Below are positions 1 to 8,557 of a stretch of DNA of 64,000 nucleotides, in pieces. This DNA is from Saccharothrix syringae (GTDB taxonomy: Bacteria > Actinomycetota > Actinomycetes > Mycobacteriales > Pseudonocardiaceae), in NCBI RefSeq assembly GCF_009498035.1, contig NZ_CP034550.1, forward strand, positions 2,976,001 through 3,040,000. Direction: 5' to 3'. The notes beneath the pieces were generated by a model. That model had not been told where the DNA came from and searched no databases. It saw only the letters and a program-made list of their open reading frames with translations. Both the position numbers and the translations under genes were made by a program. Positions within the stretch are counted from its first letter, which is position 1. Every line of letters starts with the position of its first letter.

Positions 1-2406
1 GTGCGGGTGCGCGGGATGCTGGCCGACGTGACCCGGCGCCGGGGGGCCGAGCAGCGCAACCGCTTCCTGGAGGCGTTGGAGCGGCGGTTGCAGGGGGTGG
101 ACGACCCCGAGCGGGTCATGGCGGCCGCCACCGGCCTGTTGCGCGAGCACCTGGCCGCGGACCGGTGCGCGTTCGCCGTGGTGGAGGACGACGGGGACCA
201 CTTCGTCCTCAGCGACGACCGGGCCGACGGGGTGCCGCCGCTGCGGGGCAGGTTCGCGCTGTCGGGGTTCGGGGAGCAGGCGCTGCGGGCGCTGCGTGCC
301 GGGCGGCCGTGGGTGGTGGCCGACGTCGCGCGGGACCCCGGGCTGGTCGGGGTGGACCGCGACGCCTACGGGCGGGTCGGCATCCGCGCGGTGGTGTTCG
401 TGCCGCTGCTGCACGACGGGCGGTTCGTCGCCGGGCTGGCGGTGCACCAGGCGTCGGTCCGCCACTGGGAACCGGCCGAGGTCGACCTGGCGTCCGTGGT
501 GGTAGGCCGGTGCTGGGAGTCGCTGCAGCGGGTGCGGGCCGACCGGGAGCGGCGGGAGAGCGAGCAGCGGCACCTGCTGCTGTTCGAGCGAGCCACCGAC
601 GCCATCTGGGTGCTCGACCGGGAGTGGCGGTTCGTCGAGGTCAACCCGGCCGCGTGCGCGCTGCTGGGCCGCACCCGCGACGAGCTGGTGGGCACGGCCG
701 TGGCCGACCTCGTGGTGTCCGGTCGGGGCGTCGACCCGAGCCGACGGGACGCCGACCCGGCCGGCGCGCGCGTGGTCACCGAGGTGTGGCGGGTGCGCCG
801 CGGCGACGGGGGCGTGGTCGCGCTGGAGCTGAGCATGCGGACCACGCCGACCGGGGTGCAGGCCATCGGGCGCGACGTGACCGAGCGGCAGCGCGCCGAG
901 GCCGAGCGCGAGGCGCTGCTGCGGCGCGAGCACGAGATCGCCGAGGCGCTGCAGCGCAGCCTGCTGCCCCGCGAGCTGCCGGCCCTGGACCGGTTGGCGA
1001 TCGCGGCCCGCTACCTGCCCGCCTCCACGTACGCCCAGATCGGCGGCGACTGGTACGACGTGCTGGAGCTGGACGGGAGCACCGTGGCGCTGTGCGTGGG
1101 CGACGTCGTGGGCAAGGGACCGTCGGCGGCCGCGGTCATGGGGCAGCTGCGCAGCGCGCTGGCCGGCTACCTGCTCGAAGGGCAGCCGCCGGCCGCCGCG
1201 CTGGAACGCCTGGACGCCTTCGCCCGACGGGTCGACGGCGCCGCCGGCAGCACCTGCGCGTGCCTGACCTTCGACACCGCGACCGGGGTGCTGCGCTGGG
1301 CGACCGCGGGCCACCCGCCACCACTGGTGGTCGACGCCGACCACGCGGGATTCCTCACCGGAGGTCGGGGCGCGGTGCTGGGTGCGCCGGGACGGGCGCG
1401 CTACGTCGAGCACACCGCCGACCTGCCCGCGGGTGCGTCGGTCGTGCTCTACACCGACGGCCTGGTGGAACGCCGCGACCTGCCGGTCGACCGGGGCCTG
1501 GACCGGCTGCTCGCCGTCGTCCGGGCCTCCCGCGCCGCCGCGCCCGACACCCTGGCCGACGCCGTCACCGACGCGCTGCTCGCCGACGGCCAGGACGACG
1601 ACGTGGCGCTCGTCGTCGCACGCCACCTGCCCCACCCGCTGCACGGCACCCTGCCCGCCCGGCCGCCGTCGCTGGCCGTCATGCGGCGGTCGGTCGAGGC
1701 GTGGGCGGCCACCGCGGCGCTGTCGGCCGACCTGTTCGACGACCTGCAACTGGCGCTGGGTGAGGCCGCGGCCAACGTCGTCGACCACGCCTACCCGGAC
1801 GGGGACGGGGACTTCGAGTACGAGCTGACCGCCACCGCCACGGGCGTGCACGTCGTCGTGCGCGACCACGGCCGGTGGCGCCCGGTGCCCGCCGACCCCG
1901 GCTACCGGGGACGCGGCACGGGCATCATCCACACGCTCGCCGAGCGGGTCACCTTCGACCGCGGCGAGGACGGCACCACCGTCGACTTCCACCTCGCCTC
2001 GCAGCCCGACGCCCCCGCACCGCCGGTGCCGGCCGCGGGGGAGGCCGCCGGGCTGCACGACGACCCGGCCGACGGGCCGGCCCGGCGCGTGCGGCTGACC
2101 GGCGACCTGGACCTGGACACCGTGCGCGGGCTGCGGGCGCCGCTGCTGGCCCGCGTCGGCGGCGCCGACCACCGGCCCGTCGTCCTCGACCTCACCGACC
2201 TGCGCTACCTCAGCAGCTCGGGCATCGCGCTGCTGCTCGACGCCGCCGCGTCGGCCGCCCGCGCCGGCCGCGCGCTCACCGTGGTCGTCGCCGAGGGTTC
2301 ACCGCCCGCGCGCGTGCTGGACATCGCGGGCCTGGACCACCTCGACCCGGTCGAGTCCCTGGCGGTCCGCACCACGCGGGCGGAGGCCGGCGCACGGCTG
2401 CCCTGA
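1..2406 (+). CDS. SpoIIE-type PP2C phosphatase with GAF, PAS, HATPase and STAS domains (5' end cut by window)
   Basis: A signalling protein of the SpoIIE/RsbU phosphatase class, which in this family dephosphorylates anti-anti-sigma (STAS) proteins. Visible order: GAF about residues 25-175, PAS about 190-300 (ending in a DVTERQRAE linker), PP2C/SpoIIE about 330-545 (IGGDWYDV, GDVVGKGPSAAAVM, TAGHPPPLVV, YTDGLVERR, QDDDVALVV), an anti-sigma-type HATPase about 555-670 (LGEAAANVVDHAY, GTGIIHTLAE) and a STAS domain about 700-795 (YLSSSGIALLLDA). Phosphatase, kinase-like and STAS modules in one chain suggest a self-contained switch. The first residues, GMLADVTRRRGAEQ, look like the end of another PAS domain, so the true start probably lies upstream and GTG at base 1 is only the window edge. 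Confidence 0.9.
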   Translation: MRVRGMLADVTRRRGAEQRNRFLEALERRLQGVDDPERVMAAATGLLREHLAADRCAFAVVEDDGDHFVLSDDRADGVPPLRGRFALSGFGEQALRALRAGRPWVVADVARDPGLVGVDRDAYGRVGIRAVVFVPLLHDGRFVAGLAVHQASVRHWEPAEVDLASVVVGRCWESLQRVRADRERRESEQRHLLLFERATDAIWVLDREWRFVEVNPAACALLGRTRDELVGTAVADLVVSGRGVDPSRRDADPAGARVVTEVWRVRRGDGGVVALELSMRTTPTGVQAIGRDVTERQRAEAEREALLRREHEIAEALQRSLLPRELPALDRLAIAARYLPASTYAQIGGDWYDVLELDGSTVALCVGDVVGKGPSAAAVMGQLRSALAGYLLEGQPPAAALERLDAFARRVDGAAGSTCACLTFDTATGVLRWATAGHPPPLVVDADHAGFLTGGRGAVLGAPGRARYVEHTADLPAGASVVLYTDGLVERRDLPVDRGLDRLLAVVRASRAAAPDTLADAVTDALLADGQDDDVALVVARHLPHPLHGTLPARPPSLAVMRRSVEAWAATAALSADLFDDLQLALGEAAANVVDHAYPDGDGDFEYELTATATGVHVVVRDHGRWRPVPADPGYRGRGTGIIHTLAERVTFDRGEDGTTVDFHLASQPDAPAPPVPAAGEAAGLHDDPADGPARRVRLTGDLDLDTVRGLRAPLLARVGGADHRPVVLDLTDLRYLSSSGIALLLDAAASAARAGRALTVVVAEGSPPARVLDIAGLDHLDPVESLAVRTTRAEAGARLP

Positions 2407-2446
2407 ACGGGGGTCGGTCGCTGCTGCCGAGAGTGGTCGCTTTCGC

Positions 2447-2476
2447 TGTGCCGCTCGAAAAGTCATCGTTGCTGGT
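2447..2476 (+). repeat. Left terminal inverted repeat of the IS
   Basis: 30 bp. It matches the reverse complement of 3509-3538 at 29 of 30 positions (T versus C at one inner base). Confidence 0.9.
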
Positions 2477-3473
2477 CAAGCGGCATGTCTGTACTCGTTG
2501 ACGAGTCCGCCGAGGATGCGGGTGCGGTGCGGTCTGTGGGTGTCGGGGTCGTGTGCCGCGGTGGGGTGCCGCTGAGCTTCGGGTGGTAGTTGGTCGCGGG
2601 CCTGGTGGGGTCGGTGTCGGTTGTAGTGGTCTTCGTAGGTGTTGAGGACATGCCGTGCGTGGCTCTCGCCGGTGATCAGGATGTGGTCGAGGGCTTCGCG
2701 TCTGATGGTGCCGGTGGCCCGTTCGCAGTGGGCGTTCATCCGAGGTGCCTGTGGCGCGCTCTTGATGATGCGTAGGTCGTCGGCTTGGAAGACGGTGTCG
2801 AACGCTTCGCCGTACTTGCCGTCGCGGTCGCGTAGCAGGAAACGCGGGGGCTCCGTGCGCGTTCCGAGGTCAGTCGCGAGGTTCCCGGCCTGCTGGGTCG
2901 TCCACTCCCGTGTCGGGTGAGAGGTGACGCCGGTGACGTGCAGGCGGCGAGTGCCGTGTTCGAGGAACACCAGTGCGTACAGGCGCCTGCCGAGCACGGT
3001 GTCGAGGTGGGGGAAGTCCGCCGCGATGATGCCCTGGGCCTGGGCGGTGAGGAACTCCCGCCGGGTCGGGCCGGTTCGCCCTGGATCCGCCGGTGACCCC
3101 ACCGCGGGTTCTCCCGGGCGAGCCGCAGCACGGGCTTCTTGACCGCCGCTCGAGTCGGTGGGCGTCCGGTGCGTCGACGCGCGGAGTGGTCCCACTTACG
3201 AGCCACGAGCTTGCGGTGCCAGGCGAGCAGGGTGCCCGGCGTGACCGGGAAGATCTCCCGCCATCGGTGACGGTCCACCAACCCGGACAGGGCGGCGAAC
3301 CAGAACCGATCCGCGGGCGCGTAACGGACCGGACCCGTCAGTTGCCGACGAAGGACCGCGTTCTCGTGCCGCAGCACCAGCAGTTCGGCGTTCTTCGCCG
3401 CCTCGCCGCGCAGCAGCACCGACGGCACGGACAGCAACCTCCGGGTCACCTTGTACAGCAGGGACACGATCAC
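2476..3473 (-). pseudogene. Integrase-core transposase, deleted and frameshifted
   Basis: The N-terminal part (reading leftward from 3473) carries a basic DNA-binding region ending ENPRWGHRRIQGE. The C-terminal part continues in another frame from about 3085 to the stop at 2476 and carries the rve/DDE core (IIAADFPHLDTVLGRR, RLHVTGVTSHPT, RFLLRDRDGKY, RMNAHCERATGTIRRE). In relatives about 25 residues separate RIQGE from the GPTRREFL segment; here they are joined directly at about 3075-3085 with a frame change. A small deletion therefore inactivated the protein. The near-perfect ends suggest the loss is fairly recent. Confidence 0.85.
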
Positions 3474-3508
3474 CCGGCCATGCTCTCAACACGGTGGCCC
3501 CTTGCCCT

Positions 3509-3538
3509 ACCAGCGACGATGACTTTTCGAGCGGCACA
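3509..3538 (-). repeat. Right terminal inverted repeat of the IS
   Basis: 30-bp partner of 2447-2476, one mismatch. The match stops exactly at the outer TG/CA ends. Confidence 0.9.
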
Positions 3539-3953
3539 CGATGTGATTACGTTCTGAAGTCAGCTTACCCGAAGCGGTGACTCTCGGTTGTGGTCACTGG
3601 AAACTGACATCGGTTGAAGCAGGTATTCCTGCTGGTGGAAGCCTCTCTGTGTGGAGTGTCGCGCTGGTTGGCGTCCCGACTGACCGTGCGATGCCTGGTT
3701 GGGGTGAGCTTCAGAGGGTGCAACTCCGTGCGCTGTGTTACCGGAGCGGCACCTGCATGTCACGGTTGGGTGAAGAGGGGCCTCACCCGCTTGTGGTGCA
3801 CGTCACAGAGTCGCATCCTCTTTGCACGGTGTTCCAAATGGACGGTCCTGTTCAGACACTGCGAAACCTAAGCACAGTAAGAAGAACGTCCAATTTGGTG
3901 GAAGGTGTGGACTGTCTCCTGTTCAGGAACCCGCATCCCCCTTGGAGGTCATC
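3539..3953. other. Intergenic region, visibly lower GC, no convincing gene
   Basis: These 415 bp between the IS and the small secreted peptide gene are less GC-rich than the surroundings. Short open frames run through it but none has a ribosome binding site or recognisable product. A small hairpin (GGGTGA 3768-3773 with TCACCC 3783-3788) is visible. The region presumably holds the promoter of the peptide gene. Confidence 0.5.
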
Positions 3954-4145
3954 ATGACGATCCGTCACCGGGCCGCTCTGGCCCTGATCCTCGGAACCCT
4001 GGCCATGCTGCCGACCGCTGCCAGCACGGCTCTGGTCGCCACCCCCGCCTACGCTCAGGGCGTCCTCGACTGCAAGGACGCGGAGCTGCAGATCCCCGTG
4101 ATCGACGGCAAGGCGGCCTGCAACAAGGCATCGCAGCTCCTGTAG
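3954..4145 (+). CDS. Small secreted peptide, 63 residues
   Basis: Unrecognised. ATG at 3954 has GGAGG 7 bases upstream (3943-3947). Residues 1-34 form a Sec signal peptide: MTIRHR, a hydrophobic core ALALILGTLAMLP, and a likely cleavage after TPAYA before QG. The mature part would be about 29 residues (QGVLDCKDAELQIPVIDGKA then ACNKASQLL) with two cysteines, at positions 40 and 56, that could form one disulfide. A likely terminator hairpin lies 88 bp downstream. The gene stands alone between two broken transposable elements. It could be a secreted signal, an inhibitor or a structural peptide; nothing in the sequence decides. Confidence 0.7.
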   Translation: MTIRHRAALALILGTLAMLPTAASTALVATPAYAQGVLDCKDAELQIPVIDGKAACNKASQLL

Positions 4146-4232
4146 TGGACCCCGGGGAGCGTCTCGGCGGCCGGGATCACCCCCGGTCTCCGTGGATGCG
4201 CGGTTACGGGGTGGCCGCGCTTGTTCGGCCGT

Positions 4233-4270
4233 CGGGGGCGGATTTGCAGCCACACCGTGGTCCGCCCCCG
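4233..4270 (+). terminator. Likely terminator hairpin after the small peptide gene
   Basis: Perfect 10-bp stem (CGGGGGCGGA, 4233-4242, with TCCGCCCCCG, 4261-4270) and an 18-base loop. No T tract, as is common in high-GC actinobacteria. Confidence 0.5.
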
Positions 4271-4394
4271 GTTCCCGCGCTCACCGCGATGCTGTCCGGC
4301 CGGGCGGCCGGTGCCGGATGGTGGTGGATGTGCTCTCCGGTCCGGCGCCGCGCGGTCGGGCCGCCTCGCGGGCGGTGGTGGCGCGGCGTGCGCG

Positions 4395-4705
4395 AACCCG
4401 ACGTGTGAGGCGGTGGTTGAGCAGGGCGATCACGGTCCAGGTGACCAGTGTTCCGGCGTAGGCGGAGCTGGCCCAGATCGAGGTGATCTGGGGGTTGGGC
4501 AACTGGAGGCGCCGGAGCAGGTCACGGACCAGGTTCCAGTCGGCGACTTCAGCGGGCACGGCCATGACGACCAGGGGCCGATCGCCCAGGTCGATCGCCG
4601 CTCTGCGCTTGCGGTCGTTGATTTCTCGGCGGCGTCGCAGCCGCAGCCAGCCTTCCGGACGATCTCGGCGATCCTGATCGTCCGGGAGTCGATGGCGACG
4701 GCCAC
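4395..4705 (-). pseudogene. IS5-type transposase remnant
   Basis: Two frames together read AIDSRTIRIAEIVRKAGCG (about 4705-4630) and INDRKRRAAIDLGDRPLVVM, then ITSIWASSAYAGTLVTW (about 4640-4410). This matches the central DDE region of IS5-family transposases (IDSQTVK, GRKRHIAVDT, WADGGYAGKLV). The parts are frameshifted and both ends are missing. It lies 150 bp beyond the oleD stop, at the left edge of the lipid cluster. Confidence 0.65.
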
Positions 4706-4857
4706 CGCTTCGGGTATGTATCCTCAGCAACCACGTAAGGTCAGCTCTCACCTGTCAGCTACCTCAGGCGCGGCGTGACAACGCTTGCGGGTTCATGACG
4801 GCAGCCGGTTCTTCGTAGACGGAGGGCACCTGTCAAACCCGGTGGTCCCACGACCCG

Positions 4858-5898
4858 TCAGGACCGGTCCCCTCCGGTGGTGACGGGCTCCTCCGCGGTA
4901 GGCGACCCGGTGGAGGCGATCCAGTCGGCCAGTCCGGCCAGTCCGGCCAGGAGGCCCACCTCGGGCTGGTAGCCCAGGTCGGTTCGGGCGGCGGTGATGT
5001 CGAACCAGTGGGCGGTGCCGAGCTGGTCCATCAGGAACCTGGTGATCGGTGGTTCGGTGGCGCGTTTGGTCAGGCGGAAGGCGAGTTCCACCAGTGTGCC
5101 CGCGAGACGGGCCGGCGGGCGCGGCACGCGGCGTTGTTCCGGGGGCAGGCCGGCGGCGATCAGCAGGCCGTTGACCACCAGGTCGACCGGGAGCGGGTGT
5201 CCCTGGGTGATGAAGTACGCCTTGCCCGCTATCGGCGCGCCGGGGGCCAGGCGTCGCAGGGCGAGCAGGTGGGCCCGGGCCGCGTTGGCGACGTGCACCG
5301 TGTCGATCATCTTGGAAGTGCGGCCGAGGTGGCGCAGGCGGCCCGCTCGGGCCTGGGCGGTGAGGCGGGGCAGGAAGTGCGGGTCCTCCGGGCCCCAGAT
5401 CAGGTGGGGGCGCAGCGCGACGGTGGCCAGGGTGGGGCTGTTGGCGGCCAGGACGTGCTGCTCGGCGATCGCCTTGGAGGCGGGGTAGGGGGAGCGGAAC
5501 CTGGTGGCGTAGGGCGCGGACTCGTCGACGCCGTCGAGGTCGCGTCCGCGGTGCACGACGGCGGGTGAGGAGGTGTGGACCAGGCGGTCCACGCCGTGCG
5601 CCCGGCAGGCGTCGAGCACGTGGTCGGTGCCGACCGCGTTGATCCGGTGGTACTCCTCGGCCGGGCCCCAGTGGCCGGCCTTGGCCGCGGTGTGGACGAC
5701 CGCCGCGCAGCCGTCGACGGCGCGGTGCACGTCGTCGGGGTCGCGCAGGTCGCCGAGCACCTGGTCGACGCCCAGGTCGTCCAGTGCGGGGTGGTGGTGG
5801 CGCTGGAAGCCGCGCACGGCGTAGCCGTGGCGGAGCAGGACGCGGCACACGGCGCGGCCGAGGAACCCGCCGGCGCCGGTGACCAGTACGCGGGTCAC
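4858..5898 (-). CDS. oleD: OleD-type NAD(P)-dependent 2-alkyl-3-ketoalkanoate reductase
   Basis: Extended SDR of 346 residues. Family role: OleD reduces the beta-keto acid made by OleA to a beta-hydroxy acid in head-to-head olefin synthesis. Visible: Rossmann motif VTGAGGFLG (G8, G11, G14), NAVGTDHVLDACR, HTSSPAVV, and the YPASK pair (Y138, K142). The GTG start at 5898 overlaps the oleA stop by 4 bp (GTGA), so it is translationally coupled as the last gene of oleB-oleC-oleA-oleD. On sequence alone it could be a generic 3-beta-HSD-like epimerase or reductase; the ole context makes OleD by far the best call. Confidence 0.88.
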   Translation of the reverse strand: MTRVLVTGAGGFLGRAVCRVLLRHGYAVRGFQRHHHPALDDLGVDQVLGDLRDPDDVHRAVDGCAAVVHTAAKAGHWGPAEEYHRINAVGTDHVLDACRAHGVDRLVHTSSPAVVHRGRDLDGVDESAPYATRFRSPYPASKAIAEQHVLAANSPTLATVALRPHLIWGPEDPHFLPRLTAQARAGRLRHLGRTSKMIDTVHVANAARAHLLALRRLAPGAPIAGKAYFITQGHPLPVDLVVNGLLIAAGLPPEQRRVPRPPARLAGTLVELAFRLTKRATEPPITRFLMDQLGTAHWFDITAARTDLGYQPEVGLLAGLAGLADWIASTGSPTAEEPVTTGGDRS

Positions 5899-6899
5899 CA
5901 GCGGACCACCGCGATGCCGATGCTGGTGCCGCTGGCCAGGCCGACCAGCGCGACGAGGTCGCCGCGCCGGACCCGGCCGGATTCGACGGCCTTGGTCAGC
6001 TGCACGAGCAGCCCCGCGGCGGCGACGTTGCCGTGCTCGGCGACGATGGGCACCATCTGCTCCTCGGTCAGGCCGAGTCGTTCGGCGAACTGCGGCAGCA
6101 GCCCGGTGTAGGGCTGGTGCACGCAGACGACGGTGAAGTCGGACAGCACCAGGCCCAGCGGCTCGAACGCCCGGTCCACCAGCCCGGTGTCGATGTCGAG
6201 GAACACCCGCTGGAGCTTCATGGCGTCGACCCGGAACGCGCCCAGGCGCGAGCTGCCCGGGGCGACGGCGATCGTCGCGGCGGCGGCGTCCCAGGCGCTG
6301 GAGTCGGCGTGGGCGGCGGTGCGCAGCACGCCGGGGGTGTCGGCGGCTTCCAGCAGCACGGCGGCGCCCGCGTCGGACACGGTGTGGGACAACGCGACCT
6401 CGAAGTAGTCGCGCAGGTCGCCCTCCTTCGCCTGCCACCTGATCACCGGCGACAGCCACTCGCCGCAGGCGATGAGCACGCGTCGGTAGCGGCCGGCGCT
6501 GATCATCGCGTCGGCGACCTCGATGGCGTTGAACACGCTGTTGCAGGCGTTCTTGACGTCGAAGACCGGGCACGAGGCGCCGAGCAGGTTCGCCACGATG
6601 TGGGCGGTCGCGGGCTCGATCACCGACATCGAGGTCGCGGCGAAGAGGAGCAGGTCGACCTCGGCGATGTCACGGCCGCAGTCGGCCAGCAGCTTGCGGG
6701 CCGCCGCGGCGGCCAGTTCGGCGGCGGTCCAGCCCTCCGGCGCGGTGTGGCGGTAGCGCACCCCGCTCATCCGCTCGATGAAGTCGCGCGGGACCTCCAG
6801 TCCCGGGTTGAGCTCGGCCAGGCGCGCCTCGATCTCGGCGGAGGAGGTCCGCCGCTCGGGCAGGTGCGCGGCGACGCCGACCACCCTGGCGCAGGTCAT
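5895..6899 (-). CDS. oleA: OleA-type thiolase-fold condensing enzyme
   Basis: 334 residues, KAS III-like fold. In the OleA family the enzyme condenses two acyl thioesters head-to-head into a beta-keto acid. Visible: nucleophile C119 in DVKNACNSV, H261 in CVHQPYTG, N291 in AEHGNVAAAG, and E95 in the SVIEPATA motif. A glutamate at that place is typical of OleA and absent from FabH. The ATG at 6899 overlaps the oleC stop (ATGA) and its own stop overlaps the oleD start. OleA normally uses acyl-CoA. Here a PUFA-type synthase with a free ACP is encoded divergently, so acyl-ACP could be a donor (inference). No second KAS III gene is present in the window. Confidence 0.87.
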   Translation of the reverse strand: MTCARVVGVAAHLPERRTSSAEIEARLAELNPGLEVPRDFIERMSGVRYRHTAPEGWTAAELAAAAARKLLADCGRDIAEVDLLLFAATSMSVIEPATAHIVANLLGASCPVFDVKNACNSVFNAIEVADAMISAGRYRRVLIACGEWLSPVIRWQAKEGDLRDYFEVALSHTVSDAGAAVLLEAADTPGVLRTAAHADSSAWDAAAATIAVAPGSSRLGAFRVDAMKLQRVFLDIDTGLVDRAFEPLGLVLSDFTVVCVHQPYTGLLPQFAERLGLTEEQMVPIVAEHGNVAAAGLLVQLTKAVESGRVRRGDLVALVGLASGTSIGIAVVRW

Positions 6900-8557
6900 G
6901 GGGTCTCCCGTGGGGTCGGCGCGGGCAGTCGGCGTGCCGCCCACCGCGCGAGGCGTTCTCGGACGATCTTGCTGCGGTGCCGCGCGTCCACCGGGAACCG
7001 CCGGTGGAACAGCACGTGCGCGACGCCGGCGGTGGCGAGCAGGGCGAGCACGTCGGCGGTGATGCGGCGGCGGTCGGCGCCGCGCTCGGCCTCCACGCAC
7101 AGCACCGGCACCTGTCGACCCGGCTCGCCCACCCCGACCAGTGCCGAGCGGCGGACCCCGGGCACGGTGTCGGCGACCGGCTCCACCTGCTCGGTGCACA
7201 GGTCGCCGCGCGGTGTGCGGACCCGCTGGGACTTGCGGCCGAGGAACCACAGCCGGCCGTCCTCGTCGACGCGGCCGAGGTCGCCGGTGCGGTGCACCAC
7301 CCGGTCGCCGTCGCGGATCTTGGCCAGCGCGGTGTGCCGCTCCCGCCCGGGGTAGCGCTCGCTCGTGCTGGGACCGGTGACGGTGATCTCGCCGATGCCG
7401 CCGGGCGGGACGGCCAGGTCGTCGCTCCACGCCTCGATCGGGCCGTCGTCGACGCGGATGACGCGGACGGTGTTGCCGGGCAGCGGACGGCCGACGCAGG
7501 TGCCCTCGCCGCGTTCGGCGGCCCGCGCGGGGCCGTCGAGCAGCTCGCGGCTCTCGATCGCGCTCACCGGCAGGCACTCGGTGGCGCCGTAGACGGAGTA
7601 CAGCAGCGCGTCGGGGGGCAGGCAGCGGCGCAGGCGCCGGGCCGCGCGGGGGGTGAGCGAGGCGCCGGCCGAGAGCACCAGCCGCAGCGTGCCCAGGACC
7701 AGCCCGCGGTCGACGCAGTGCCGTGCCAGCCGGTCCAGGGTGGCCGGTGCGGCGAACATCCCGGCCACCCCGGACCGCTGGATCTCCGCGGCCAGCGGGC
7801 CGGGCGGCGCCGTGGCGGACCGCACGGGGTCGACGTCCGGCACGACGAGCTCCAGGCCCAGCAGGGGGCCGGCCAGGGCGAACGGGGGGAACGTCGACAG
7901 CCACCGCCCGCCCGGCGGGAGGTCGATCACGCCGGCGATCAGCTCCACCTGGGCGGCCAGGTGCCGTCCCAGGAACTCCACGGGTTTGGCCGGCCCGGTC
8001 GACCCGGAGGTGAACGCGACGGCCCCCACGGCGTCGAGGTCGGGCGTCTGCGGCACCGCGGCCGGAGGTGCGCCAGCGACGAGGCGGTCGAGCGTCGGGC
8101 CGCCCCAGAACCAGCGCCGCCCCACCGTGATCGGCAGGCGCACGCTGCCGCGCCCCCAGCGCAGCAGGGTCCTCGCGGCGTGGGCGAGCGGGATGCCGAT
8201 GAAGACCTCCGGGGCCGCCTCCGCCAGGCAGGCGGTGAGCTGCCGCGGGGGCATCCCCGGGTCGACCACGACCAGCACCGCCCCGAGCCGCGCCAGTGCC
8301 AGGAGCAGGGGACCCAGCTGCGGGCCGGGCGGCACCAGCAGGCACACCCGCGTGCCGGGGCCGACCCCGGCCGCGGACAGCGCCCGGGCGCAGGCGTCGG
8401 CCCGGTCGACGAGCCGGCGGAAGGTGACCACCGCGTACCGGCCCCGGCCGAGGGCCTGGCGCACGACCGGGGCGTCGGGGTGCCGGCGCGCGTGCTCGGT
8501 GAACACCGCGACGAAGTCGGTCGTGGGCCGGTCAGGCGAGGAAAGCACGGATCTCAC
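6896..8557 (-). CDS. oleC: OleC-type beta-lactone synthetase (AMP-forming ligase)
   Basis: 553 residues, ANL superfamily. OleC adenylates the beta-hydroxy acid and closes it to a cis-beta-lactone. Visible: P-loop FTSGSTGPAKPVEF (about 182-195), YGATECLPVS (the OleC-type A5 motif), HRTGDLGRVDEDGRLWFLGR (A7-A8), and a C-terminal lysine in DARHRSKIVRERL. The P-loop keeps the lysine (K191), but the usual glycine after it is proline (PAKP rather than xPKG). A GTG start at 8557 gives a 26-bp overlap with the end of oleB; a later start is possible. In some actinobacteria OleB and OleC are fused. Here they are separate but overlapping. Confidence 0.87.
   Translation of the reverse strand: MRSVLSSPDRPTTDFVAVFTEHARRHPDAPVVRQALGRGRYAVVTFRRLVDRADACARALSAAGVGPGTRVCLLVPPGPQLGPLLLALARLGAVLVVVDPGMPPRQLTACLAEAAPEVFIGIPLAHAARTLLRWGRGSVRLPITVGRRWFWGGPTLDRLVAGAPPAAVPQTPDLDAVGAVAFTSGSTGPAKPVEFLGRHLAAQVELIAGVIDLPPGGRWLSTFPPFALAGPLLGLELVVPDVDPVRSATAPPGPLAAEIQRSGVAGMFAAPATLDRLARHCVDRGLVLGTLRLVLSAGASLTPRAARRLRRCLPPDALLYSVYGATECLPVSAIESRELLDGPARAAERGEGTCVGRPLPGNTVRVIRVDDGPIEAWSDDLAVPPGGIGEITVTGPSTSERYPGRERHTALAKIRDGDRVVHRTGDLGRVDEDGRLWFLGRKSQRVRTPRGDLCTEQVEPVADTVPGVRRSALVGVGEPGRQVPVLCVEAERGADRRRITADVLALLATAGVAHVLFHRRFPVDARHRSKIVRERLARWAARRLPAPTPRETP

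Larger units (their letters stand above)
2447..3538 (-). mobile_element. Insertion sequence with integrase-type (IS481/IS3-like) transposase, defective
   Basis: The element is bounded by a 30-bp inverted repeat (2447-2476 and 3509-3538) with one mismatch, beginning TGTGCCGC and ending GCGGCACA. It encloses one leftward transposase reading frame that is broken internally. I could not identify a convincing target-site duplication. It starts 40 bp after the stop of the phosphatase gene. The TG...CA ends and rve-type transposase fit IS481 or a related group; family assignment is tentative. Confidence 0.85.
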
